Of a DNA stretch of 5,231 bases, positions 1 to 5,123 are shown piece by piece. Made by a program: the position numbers and the translations under genes. The DNA is from an uncultured Acidobacteriaceae bacterium (lineage in GTDB: Bacteria > Acidobacteriota > Terriglobia > Terriglobales > Acidobacteriaceae): assembly GCA_903842845.1 (NCBI GenBank), contig CAIMNN010000202.1:1-5231 (forward strand). The letters run 5' to 3'. The stretch's first letter is position 1; each line of letters begins with the position of its first letter. The notes below the pieces were generated by a model. The model was not told where the DNA came from and made no database searches. It worked only from the letters and a program-made list of their open reading frames with translations.

Positions 1-231
1 CCAGGCCCAGGTGGGCAGGTACTCGGCGAGGTGGAATCCGTAACCGTATTTAAAAACAGTTAGATAGCCATCGAGTGCCATGAGGGCGGCGACGGGGAGA
101 AGGCCTTCGCGCAGCGGGCGGCGCGCGCCGAAGAAGAGCAGCGAGCCGGTGACCGCAGTGAACCCGAACCAGCCGGCATGGGGAAGAACCCGGCTAAAAA
201 CCGCTAAAACCAGAAGAATATAGGCAAACAT
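1..231 (-). CDS. DUF6580-like integral membrane protein (C-terminus cut off by window edge)
   Basis: Translation from the ATG at 231-229 is open to the window edge and gives 77 residues starting MFAYILLVLAVFSRVLPHAG and ending EYLPTWAW. It is hydrophobic: about residues 3-18, 20-35 and 43-60 look like membrane segments, broken by an Arg-rich turn (GARRPLRE, about 36-43). The pattern of an N-terminal helix, an SR-x-LPH motif, a G-x-LLFFGAR stretch, and Y-L-x-x-FKYGYGFH before YLPTWAW resembles DUF6580 proteins, which are predicted membrane transport proteins (resembling small-molecule uptake components) with no established substrate. The start is supported by an AAGAGG Shine-Dalgarno sequence (complement of 237-242) five bases upstream of ATG. 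A plausible promoter lies at 263-291. Only the N-terminal part is visible, so full length and function cannot be judged. The family call rests on remembered sequence features. Confidence 0.72.
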   Translation of the reverse strand, partial: MFAYILLVLAVFSRVLPHAGWFGFTAVTGSLLFFGARRPLREGLLPVAALMALDGYLTVFKYGYGFHLAEYLPTWAW

Positions 232-262
232 CAGAACCTCTTCGCATTAAGTTGGTTTCTCT

Positions 263-291
263 ATTCTGGGGTCTGGGGGCTGATGGGTCAA
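263..291 (-). promoter_or_regulatory. Putative sigma70-type promoter for the DUF6580-like gene
   Basis: Read on the minus strand, TTGACC (complement of 286-291) is a 5/6 match to the -35 consensus. It is followed by exactly 17 bases and then CAGAAT (complement of 263-268), a 4/6 match to the -10 consensus. Transcription would start near 256 and give a leader of about 25 bases that includes the AAGAGG ribosome binding site at 237-242. The spacing is right but the -10 is weak, so this is a candidate only. Confidence 0.35.
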
Positions 292-603
292 CGGTCGGGG
301 TGTTGCGGGGTTTTGCAGGGTGGAAGTTTTTTTTGACGTGGGTGAATATTCAATCCGGCAGGTGCGGCGGAGATTCAATGCGACAGGCCCGGCGACTGGA
401 AAAACACTCAATGCGACTGGTGCTGTTTTGTAGTGAATTGCAGCGTTTTGGCGCGCGCCTGACAATTTTTTATAAGTGGTTGAGCGGCGCAGGTTTGGGG
501 CGGGGAAAATGAAGTGCAGTGGCACGTTGAAAACAGCCAAAAACACCGCTTTTGCAGCCAAAAAGCACGGAAATGCAGTCCGGAAAAACTGTGAAACTGT
601 GAA

Positions 604-638
604 AGGACAGAGATCAGAGATCAGAGACCAGAGAACAG
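604..638. repeat. Tandem heptamer array, five AGNNCAG units
   Basis: Five consecutive 7-base units are visible: AGGACAG (604-610), AGATCAG (611-617), AGATCAG (618-624), AGACCAG (625-631) and AGAACAG (632-638). The shared pattern is AGNNCAG with variation concentrated at the two middle bases. It follows directly after a tandem octamer (ACTGTGAA twice, 588-603). This is a short tandem repeat of the type known as heptanucleotide STRR in some bacteria; membership of any named family is not claimed. Confidence 0.75.
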
Positions 639-689
639 TTACGCGGAAATTTGATTGATAACCGAAGTGGCACCTGAGCTGCAATACAT

Positions 690-735
690 CATTCCCCGGT
701 CCCCAAAGGCGAGGGACCGGGGGCACCCGGCGTGC
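690..735. repeat. Palindromic dispersed repeat, copy A (two hairpins)
   Basis: A perfect 10-bp inverted repeat, CCCCGGTCCC (694-703) and GGGACCGGGG (713-722), encloses a 9-base loop (704-712). It is followed by a second small hairpin, GCAC (723-726) and GTGC (732-735), around a 5-base loop. The 37 bases 690-726 match copy B (1590-1626) at all but two positions, both in the loop, and the core is also shared with copy C (4248-4280). Copy A lies just 3' of the DUF457-type gene (stop at 763-765, minus strand), so it would form a strong stem-loop in that gene's 3' UTR. No U-run follows on the minus strand, so it is not a canonical intrinsic terminator. Confidence 0.85.
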
Positions 736-762
736 TGAATGGATTTGTTAGTTGCAAGACAT

Positions 763-1914
763 TTATTTTTGCACGCGGTGGCCGTAGACTTCGCCGGCGT
801 CTTCGCGGTTGTCGATGATGTAGACCCAGGCGGTGAGGGGTGAGGGGCCGGTGGTTAGGCCGTAGCCACGGTAGTCGTATTGGAAGCGGAGGTCGTCGAA
901 GCGGACGGTGGTCCAAGTGTGCGGCGGGGGCAGGCTGGGTGTGGGGAGCGCGTCAGGGTCGTCGAGCGGGATGGGTTCGGGGCCGAGGTCGGTGGGGATG
1001 GCCCAGCGTCCCCAGTCGAGATAGACGCGGCCGAGTTCGGTTTGCTTGGCAGCTTCGACGGCGGGTGTGTCGATGGGCTTGGGGATGACGTTGTATGTGA
1101 GGTCGGTGTCGATGGCGCCGGTGAAGGTGTTGAGTTCGGCGGTTTGGAAGGTGTGCGGCGTTTCCATGATTGCGTGCCAGCGGAATGGGTTGATGGGGTA
1201 AGGCATGAGTGCAACGCGGGTGACTGGCTCGGTGGCGACCTGGGTGGAGTTGAATTGGTTGAGCGCGATGGTGTGGGTGGTGAAGCGGAGGGTCCAAAGC
1301 GCGGCCATGAGTGAGAGGGCGATGATGGCGGAGATGCGGCCGTGGTAGCTGTAGGTGTAGCGGTTGAGGATCTCGCGGTCAGTGAGGTTGAGGATGGCGG
1401 GGATGGCGAAGGCGAGCGCGAAGATGAGCCAGAGGATGGGCTCGGCGATAAAAACCAGATCAAGGGAATACCAGCGTGCGTTAAAGGGAAAGAACGGGCG
1501 GACGCCGTAGTTGTTGGTGAAGTCGAGGAGGATGTGGGAGAGAGATGCGGTGAGAGTGGCGAGGAAGAGCCAGCGGTAGTTAATTTTTCCATTCCCCGGT
1601 CCCCGAAAGCGAGGGACCGGGGGCACGCGATCATTATCGGTGGTACTGGATTTTTTTCGGCGCTGGAACCAGTAGCGGTCGAGTAGCCAGATGAAGGCCA
1701 TGGTTGCGAGGGCGACGAGCGGGGCGGCGAGGAAGGTGTGGGTGATGCCGCGGTGGTGCTTGAGGTAGGCGACGGGTCCGGCGAAGGACCAGAGGAAGTC
1801 GCAGTCGGCGGCTTCGGCGGCGAGGGAGCAGGCGAGTGTGGCGTAGGCGGTGCGGCGGTTGAAGGCGGCGCGGCCGATGGCTGCTCCGACGAGGAAGTGG
1901 GTGACTGGCTCCAT
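763..1914 (-). CDS. Membrane-bound metal-dependent hydrolase, DUF457/YdjM type, with an embedded palindromic repeat
   Basis: This 383-residue protein starts MEPVTHFLVGAAIGRAAFNR. The N-terminal half fits the YdjM-like family (PF04307): an opening THFLVG, an Asp-rich site AADCDFLW (D37, D39), the HHRGITHT motif (H53, H54, H59) and SHILLDFTNNYG (H127, D131). These are the likely metal ligands. Membrane segments are probable near residues 60-80, 113-130, 148-176 and 193-213. Residues from about 215 to the end form a polar domain, probably outside the membrane, with no motif I recognise. The family is annotated as inner-membrane metal-dependent hydrolases; the substrate is unknown. Residues 97-108 (VPPVPRFRGPGN) are translated from palindrome copy B and lie in the loop between the first two core helices. 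Start: ATG at 1914-1912; no Shine-Dalgarno sequence is seen, and a TATCAT box six bases upstream hints at a leaderless transcript. It diverges from ligA. Its codons are strongly C-ending, unlike ligA. Confidence 0.88.
   Translation of the reverse strand: MEPVTHFLVGAAIGRAAFNRRTAYATLACSLAAEAADCDFLWSFAGPVAYLKHHRGITHTFLAAPLVALATMAFIWLLDRYWFQRRKKSSTTDNDRVPPVPRFRGPGNGKINYRWLFLATLTASLSHILLDFTNNYGVRPFFPFNARWYSLDLVFIAEPILWLIFALAFAIPAILNLTDREILNRYTYSYHGRISAIIALSLMAALWTLRFTTHTIALNQFNSTQVATEPVTRVALMPYPINPFRWHAIMETPHTFQTAELNTFTGAIDTDLTYNVIPKPIDTPAVEAAKQTELGRVYLDWGRWAIPTDLGPEPIPLDDPDALPTPSLPPPHTWTTVRFDDLRFQYDYRGYGLTTGPSPLTAWVYIIDNREDAGEVYGHRVQK
1590..1626. repeat. Palindromic dispersed repeat, copy B, inside a coding sequence
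   Basis: The perfect 10-bp stem CCCCGGTCCC (1594-1603) and GGGACCGGGG (1613-1622) encloses the loop CGAAAGCGA (1604-1612). It is 35/37 identical to copy A (690-726), with identical ends CATT and GGCAC, but it lacks the second GCAC/GTGC hairpin seen in copies A and C. The element lies wholly within the minus-strand DUF457-type gene and reads in frame as VPPVPRFRGPGN, from GTG at 1626-1624. The orientation on the plus strand is the same as for the other two copies. Confidence 0.88.
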
Positions 1915-1920
1915 GGGGTG

Positions 1921-1926
1921 ATGATA
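1921..1926 (-). promoter_or_regulatory. Candidate -10 box for a leaderless transcript of the DUF457-type gene
   Basis: The minus strand reads TATCAT (complement of ATGATA at 1921-1926), a 5/6 match to the -10 consensus, ending six bases before the ATG at 1914. That is the distance expected when transcription starts at or next to the start codon, and it fits the absence of a Shine-Dalgarno sequence. No good -35 is present; the expected position falls in the CCTAG heptads. This is a weak prediction. Confidence 0.25.
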
Positions 1927-1937
1927 CGGCAGAAGAC

Positions 1938-1967
1938 AGGGCCTAGGGCCTAGCGCCTAGCCAGTAG
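1938..1967. repeat. CCTAG heptad element, left of ligA (three GCCTAG units)
   Basis: Consecutive heptamers GGCCTAG (1940-1946), GGCCTAG (1947-1953) and CGCCTAG (1954-1960) are followed by CCAGTAG (1961-1967). The same element with only one GGCCTAG unit occurs in the same orientation after ligA (4055-4070): both begin AGGGCCTAG and end GCCTAGCCAGTAG, and the 30- versus 16-base lengths differ by exactly two heptads. It sits in the divergent intergenic region between the DUF457-type gene and ligA. Confidence 0.8.
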
Positions 1968-2031
1968 GGATTTGGGGAGAACGGAATTCAAGAAGAAGTG
2001 AGGAGTGTTGAATAGAATTGATGTGAAACGT

Positions 2032-2036
2032 GGAGG
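2032..2036 (+). promoter_or_regulatory. Ribosome binding site that sets the ligA start
   Basis: GGAGG at 2032-2036 lies four bases before the ATG at 2041. It is the best Shine-Dalgarno match in the region and favours ATG 2041 over the in-frame GTG at 2005. The latter has a GAGGAG run (2000-2005) overlapping it rather than correctly spaced before it. Confidence 0.7.
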
Positions 2037-2040
2037 CGGG

Positions 2041-4053
2041 ATGGAGAAGGCGCGCAAACGAGCGGAGGAGCTGCGGCGGGAGCTGGAGCGGCACGAGCAT
2101 TTGTATTATGTGCTGGACGCGCCAGAGGTGTCGGACGCTGAGTATGACGCGCTGATGCGTGAGCTGCGCGAGTTGGAAGCGAAGCATCCGGAGATTGTGA
2201 CGGCGGAGAGTCCGACGCAGCGAGTGGGGGGCAAGCCGGCGGAGGGGTTTGAGAAGCGGCAGCACTCGCGCGCGATGTTGAGTTTGGATAATGCATACAA
2301 CGAGGCGGAGTTGAGAGAGTGGGACCGCAGAGTGCGCGAGTTGGCGGGCGATGCGGCGGTGAAGTATGTGGCCGAGCTGAAGTTGGATGGATTGAGTTTG
2401 GCGTTGACGTATGAGACGGGGAGTTTGAAGTCCGGCGTGACGCGAGGCGACGGGCAGACGGGCGAGGATGTGACGTCGAATGTGCGGACGATAAAAAGTG
2501 TTCCGCTGAGCGTGAGCGCGGAGAGATTGAAGAAGGCCGGCGTGGCCGCGGAGTTTGAGGTGCGCGGCGAGGTGGTGATGCCGCTCTCGGCATTTGAGCG
2601 GCTGAATGAAGAGCGTGAGCGCGAAGGGTTGGCGGCGGCGGTGAATCCGCGCAATGCGGCGGCGGGGACGTTGCGGACGCTGGAGCCGAAGATTGTTGCG
2701 ACGCGGCGGTTGGATTTTTATGCGTACTTTTTGCTGGAGAAGGGCGAGTACTTCAAGGCGGGTCAGGAGGCGACGCTGGAGAAGTTGGCGGCGCTGGGGT
2801 TCAAGGTGAATCCGCATAGGGTGTGTGTGGAGAGCGTGGACGCGCTGCTGAAGTTTATTGAGAAGGCGGAGAACGAGCGCGAGGGGCTGGGGTACGAGAT
2901 TGACGGCGTGGTGATCAAGGTGGATGCGCAGGCGACTCAGCAGCGACTGGGGTATACGGGGCGCGCGCCGCGGTGGGCGATTGCGTACAAGTTTGCGGCG
3001 CGAGCGGGCGAGACGACGGTGCGCGAGATAACTGTGCAGGTGGGGCGGACGGGGAAGCTGACTCCAGTGGCGGAGTTGGAGCCGGTGTTTATCGGCGGGA
3101 CGACGGTGAGCCGCGCGACGCTGCACAATGCGGATTTTATTGAGCGGCTGGGGCTGCGGCCGGGCGATGTGGTGAAGGTGGAGCGCGGCGGCGATGTGAT
3201 CCCGAAGGTTGTGGAGGTGTTGAAGAAGGGCGGGGCGAAAAAGGCGTTTGTGTTTCCGAGCAGTTGCCCGGAGTGCGGGAGCCACGTGGTGCGTGCGGAG
3301 GGCGAGGTTGATTTCAGGTGCCCGAACGCGGCATGCCAGGCGAAGCTGCGCGAGAGTCTGCTGCATTTTGGTTCGCGCGGCGTGATGAATATTGAGGGGC
3401 TGGGCGAGGCGGTGGTTGCGCAGTTGCTGGAGAAGGGGTTGGTGAAGTCGCCGGCGGAGTTGTACGGCTTGAAGGTCGAGGAGTTAGCGGCGCTCGAACG
3501 CTTTGGCGAGAAGAGCGCGACGGCGCTGATCGATGAGATTGAGCGGTCAAAGAAGGCGGGCCTGGCGCGGGTGTTGATGGGGCTCGGCGTGCGGTTTGTG
3601 GGCGAGCGGACGGCGCAGTTGCTGGCCGAGGAGTTTGGCGATATTGACGCGTTGAGCGCGGCAACGGCTGAAGAGCTGGAGCGCGTGAACGAGGTTGGGC
3701 CGAAGGTTGCGGCGGCAGTGATCGAATTTTTTGCAGAGCCGGGAAACCAGAAACTGGTGGCCGCATTGCGCAAGGCGGGCGTGGAGATGACGGCGGAGAA
3801 GAAGGTGCGGACGGAGCAGCTTGCGGGGCTGACGTTTGTGCTGACCGGGACGCTGCCGACGATGACGCGCGAAGAGGCGAAGGAGCGGATTGAGAGCGCG
3901 GGCGGCAAGTGCGCAGGGTCGGTGAGCAAGAAGACGAGTTATGTGGTGGCGGGCGAGGATGCGGGGTCGAAGCTGGAGAAGGCGCGGGAGCTGGGAGTGA
4001 AGGTGATTGATGAGGATGGGTTGCGGGAGATGTTGAAGGCAGGGAATAGTTAA
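2041..4053 (+). CDS. ligA: NAD+-dependent DNA ligase LigA
   Basis: Complete 670-residue protein, almost the length of E. coli LigA (671). It seals single-strand nicks in duplex DNA using NAD+, releasing NMN and forming a ligase-AMP intermediate, during Okazaki fragment joining and repair. Domains in order: Ia NMN-binding region, about 1-65 (HEHLYYVLDAPEVSDAEYD); adenylation domain, about 66-315, with catalytic K114 in ELKLDG, then EVRGEV (173-178), VNPRNAAAGTLR (201-212), EIDGVVIKVD (286-295) and RWAIAYKF (311-318, K317); OB fold, about 319-400; Cys4 zinc finger C409, C412, C427, C432; helix-hairpin-helix region, about 440-580; BRCT domain, about 593-670. All key residues are present, so it should be active. 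ATG 2041 is chosen because of GGAGG at 2032-2036; a GTG at 2005 would add 12 residues with no homologous look. It is the only plus-strand gene here, divergent from the DUF457-type gene, with G-ending, G-rich codons. A TAGAAT at 2013-2018 could be its -10, without a clear -35. Confidence 0.98.
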   Translation: MEKARKRAEELRRELERHEHLYYVLDAPEVSDAEYDALMRELRELEAKHPEIVTAESPTQRVGGKPAEGFEKRQHSRAMLSLDNAYNEAELREWDRRVRELAGDAAVKYVAELKLDGLSLALTYETGSLKSGVTRGDGQTGEDVTSNVRTIKSVPLSVSAERLKKAGVAAEFEVRGEVVMPLSAFERLNEEREREGLAAAVNPRNAAAGTLRTLEPKIVATRRLDFYAYFLLEKGEYFKAGQEATLEKLAALGFKVNPHRVCVESVDALLKFIEKAENEREGLGYEIDGVVIKVDAQATQQRLGYTGRAPRWAIAYKFAARAGETTVREITVQVGRTGKLTPVAELEPVFIGGTTVSRATLHNADFIERLGLRPGDVVKVERGGDVIPKVVEVLKKGGAKKAFVFPSSCPECGSHVVRAEGEVDFRCPNAACQAKLRESLLHFGSRGVMNIEGLGEAVVAQLLEKGLVKSPAELYGLKVEELAALERFGEKSATALIDEIERSKKAGLARVLMGLGVRFVGERTAQLLAEEFGDIDALSAATAEELERVNEVGPKVAAAVIEFFAEPGNQKLVAALRKAGVEMTAEKKVRTEQLAGLTFVLTGTLPTMTREEAKERIESAGGKCAGSVSKKTSYVVAGEDAGSKLEKARELGVKVIDEDGLREMLKAGNS

Positions 4054-4054
4054 T

Positions 4055-4070
4055 AGGGCCTAGCCAGTAG
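4055..4070. repeat. CCTAG heptad element, right of ligA (one GCCTAG unit)
   Basis: AGGGCCTAGCCAGTAG starts one base after the ligA TAA. It equals the left-hand element (1938-1967) minus two 7-base units, in the same orientation. The exact shared 13-mer GCCTAGCCAGTAG is at 1955-1967 and 4058-4070. Another CTAG follows at 4078-4081. Confidence 0.8.
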
Positions 4071-4102
4071 ATTATTGCTAGAACGAAATGAGGTTTTAGA
4101 TT

Positions 4103-4126
4103 TTTCAGCGAGTCAGCAAGTCAGCG
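4103..4126. repeat. Short octamer repeat, NNTCAGCR three times
   Basis: TTTCAGCG (4103-4110), AGTCAGCA (4111-4118) and AGTCAGCG (4119-4126) are in tandem. It is a small, imperfect repeat in the non-coding sequence after ligA, and no function can be assigned. Confidence 0.45.
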
Positions 4127-4159
4127 CGATGGTTCATTCATTTCATCTGGTTTTCTTTT

Positions 4160-4207
4160 TGGCGAGTTGGCGTCCGAGCGCTGAATGCACGGGCATGGCG
4201 AGTTGGC
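4160..4207. repeat. 12-bp direct repeat, two copies
   Basis: TGGCGAGTTGGC occurs at 4160-4171 and again at 4196-4207, with starts 36 bases apart. The second copy runs directly into the perfect hairpin at 4207-4227. Both lie in the 259-base gene-free interval between ligA and the Cys4 protein gene. Confidence 0.6.
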
Positions 4208-4227
4208 TTGCACGCTGCGCGTGCAAG
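4207..4227. other. Perfect 9-bp hairpin downstream of ligA, possible weak terminator
   Basis: CTTGCACGC (4207-4215) and GCGTGCAAG (4219-4227) form a perfect 9-bp stem with a 3-base loop. On the plus strand a run of five T follows at 4239-4243, eleven bases beyond the stem, which is too far for a canonical intrinsic terminator. No better terminator is visible after ligA (stop 4053). It may contribute to ending ligA transcription, or be another repeat family represented once here. Confidence 0.45.
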
Positions 4228-4247
4228 TGGCGCGGGGATTTTTGTAT

Positions 4248-4289
4248 CCTCGGTCCCCGAAGGCGAGGGACCGGGGGCACCCGAAGTGC
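4248..4289. repeat. Palindromic dispersed repeat, copy C (two hairpins)
   Basis: The stem CCTCGGTCCC (4248-4257) and GGGACCGGGG (4267-4276) pairs over 10 positions, with one G-T wobble, around the loop CGAAGGCGA (4258-4266). As in copy A, a second hairpin GCAC (4277-4280) and GTGC (4286-4289) follows. Copy C lies just 3' of the stop of the minus-strand Cys4 protein gene (4313-4315), the same placement as copy A relative to its neighbour. Confidence 0.83.
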
Positions 4290-4312
4290 TTTTGCTGATT
4301 GAAATTAAGAAA

Positions 4313-4888
4313 TCAGTTGGGGCGGAAGCGGGTTAGTAGATTGGCCGAGTTGTTTTCGGCGGTGCGGAGGGAGCGTTCGCGTTCGCGTTGCCAGGCGGCG
4401 GCGCGCCACTCGTTGGAGTTGAAGTTGGGAGCGGCGGGTTGATCGATTGTGCGGATGGGCGTGACGGGGCGGATGTGGGGCGCGGGTTGCGTGGGTTCGG
4501 CGTGCGTGATGAGGCGGGCGGAGGACTCTTCGGGGGCGAGGTCGTAGACGGGTTCAGATTGTTCGCGGCGTGGTTCGAAGCTCTCGCGGCGCGATGCGGG
4601 AACGGGGTCTTCGCGGCGTGTGGGCGCGACGTCGGAGTTGGGCGCGGCGTAGGTATCGGATTCATCTTCGAATGCGGGTTTGGCGGCGACTGCTTTGGCC
4701 ATAAATTCGTCGACGAGTTTGTGGACGCAGGTTTGGCCGCAAAGATGTTTTGAGCCGGGCTTTGCGCGGTTGCGGGAGGTCCATCCGCCGAGGCGGAGTT
4801 CTCCGCCCTGGTCGAAGGCAACGAACCAGTGATTCGTCTGGCGTTTTTCAGTTCCACAGACATCGCATGAAATGGCCTGGCGGATCAT
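4313..4888 (-). CDS. Hypothetical protein with N-terminal Cys4 putative zinc site and disordered tail
   Basis: 191 residues, beginning MIRQAISCDVCGTEKRQTNH. The first ~65 residues are compact and look like a small zinc-binding domain: C8-x2-C11 and C50-x3-C54 (LCGQTC), with H48 and H56 close by; these are the only four cysteines in the protein. Between the pairs is NHWFVAFDQGGELRLGGW, which reads as beta strands, and after C54 comes a probable helix (VHKLVDEFMAKAVAA). Residues about 70-157 are rich in Pro, Arg, Glu, Ser and Thr and probably disordered. A short C-terminal segment (about 158-176, NEWRAAAWQRERERS) may be helical. I recall similar hypothetical proteins in Acidobacteriota but know of no function. 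There is no signal peptide or membrane segment, so it is probably cytoplasmic. The start is supported by AAGGAA (complement of 4893-4898), four bases before ATG. The gene stands alone: the upstream gene is closed by a terminator at 5076-5103. Confidence 0.82.
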   Translation of the reverse strand: MIRQAISCDVCGTEKRQTNHWFVAFDQGGELRLGGWTSRNRAKPGSKHLCGQTCVHKLVDEFMAKAVAAKPAFEDESDTYAAPNSDVAPTRREDPVPASRRESFEPRREQSEPVYDLAPEESSARLITHAEPTQPAPHIRPVTPIRTIDQPAAPNFNSNEWRAAAWQRERERSLRTAENNSANLLTRFRPN

Positions 4889-5075
4889 CGGCTTCCTTTT
4901 TGCCTGAAGGTTTTCCGGCTGACGGGAGATGCGCGTCAGTGGGCTTGCTCTTAATTCATCGTGCGGTGGGAAGAAATGTTTAAGGATGGGGCAGATGGGG
5001 GTAGGAGTGTTGCGATTTTGGACAGTCGATTGTGAACAGGCGCCATTTTGGGATTGTCAGATGGCAACAGCGAAC

Positions 5076-5103
5076 AAAAAAAAGTGCATCCAATCGGATG
5101 CAC
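5076..5103 (-). terminator. Intrinsic terminator for the VWFA-related gene
   Basis: On the minus strand, the stem GTGCATCC/GGATGCAC (5084-5091 and 5096-5103, perfect 8 bp, 4-base loop) is followed directly by eight T (complement of A-run 5076-5083). It lies 20 bases after the stop codon at 5124-5126. This is a textbook Rho-independent terminator. On the plus strand a T-run (5106-5110) follows the stem after two C, so weak bidirectional action is possible, though no plus-strand gene lies close upstream. Confidence 0.92.
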
Positions 5104-5123
5104 CCTTTTTATTAGCGAAGAAA

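Larger units (their letters stand above)
232..762. other. Gene-free intergenic stretch with small repeats
   Basis: About 530 bases lie between the start of the DUF6580-like gene and the stop of the DUF457-type gene. Open frames here (for example 252-512 plus and 247-726 minus) have no recognisable domain and no good ribosome site, and their composition is unlike the neighbouring genes. What can be seen: the candidate promoter (263-291); a 10-bp direct repeat TCAATGCGAC at 375-384 and 408-417; a GCGACTGG repeat at 392-399 and 413-420; CAGCCAAAAA at 534-543 and 555-564; a tandem octamer ACTGTGAA at 588-603; the heptamer array at 604-638; and palindrome copy A at 690-735. No tRNA or other structured RNA was recognised. 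Confidence 0.6.

Noticed and set aside
604..638. Heptamer array as a CRISPR or plasmid iteron array
   Set aside because: The units are only 7 bases with no spacers and degenerate middles, and no cas, rep or par gene is nearby.
252..658. Small plus-strand open frames of 86 and 60 codons
   Set aside because: They have low-quality composition, no domain, no Shine-Dalgarno sequence, and they overlap each other and the short repeats.
694..722. Palindrome copies as intrinsic terminators
   Set aside because: The stems are strong, but none of the three copies is followed by a T-run on the minus strand, and copy B lies inside a gene that reads through it.
247..726. 159-codon minus-strand open frame beginning at palindrome copy A
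   Set aside because: It starts inside the repeat (VPPVPRLWGPGN), has no ribosome site and no recognisable domain, and runs across the heptamer array and the candidate promoter. It is most likely chance translation of non-coding DNA.
855..1634. Long alternative open frames on both strands over the DUF457-type gene
   Set aside because: They are Ser/Pro/Thr- or Gly/Glu-rich artefacts of high GC content in other frames. The 383-residue frame has the HHRGITH and SHILLD motifs and membrane helices.
2005..2040. Upstream GTG (2005) as the ligA start
   Set aside because: It would add 12 residues with no resemblance to the LigA N-terminus. GGAGG before ATG 2041 and the usual family length favour the later start.
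1957..3366. 469-codon minus-strand open frame antisense to ligA
   Set aside because: Its Arg/His/Leu-rich composition is typical of the complement of a GC-rich gene; the opposite strand encodes a complete, motif-perfect LigA.
4075..4302. 75-codon plus-strand open frame after ligA
   Set aside because: It runs through the octamer repeats, direct repeats, hairpin and palindrome copy C, with no domain or ribosome site; it is treated as intergenic.
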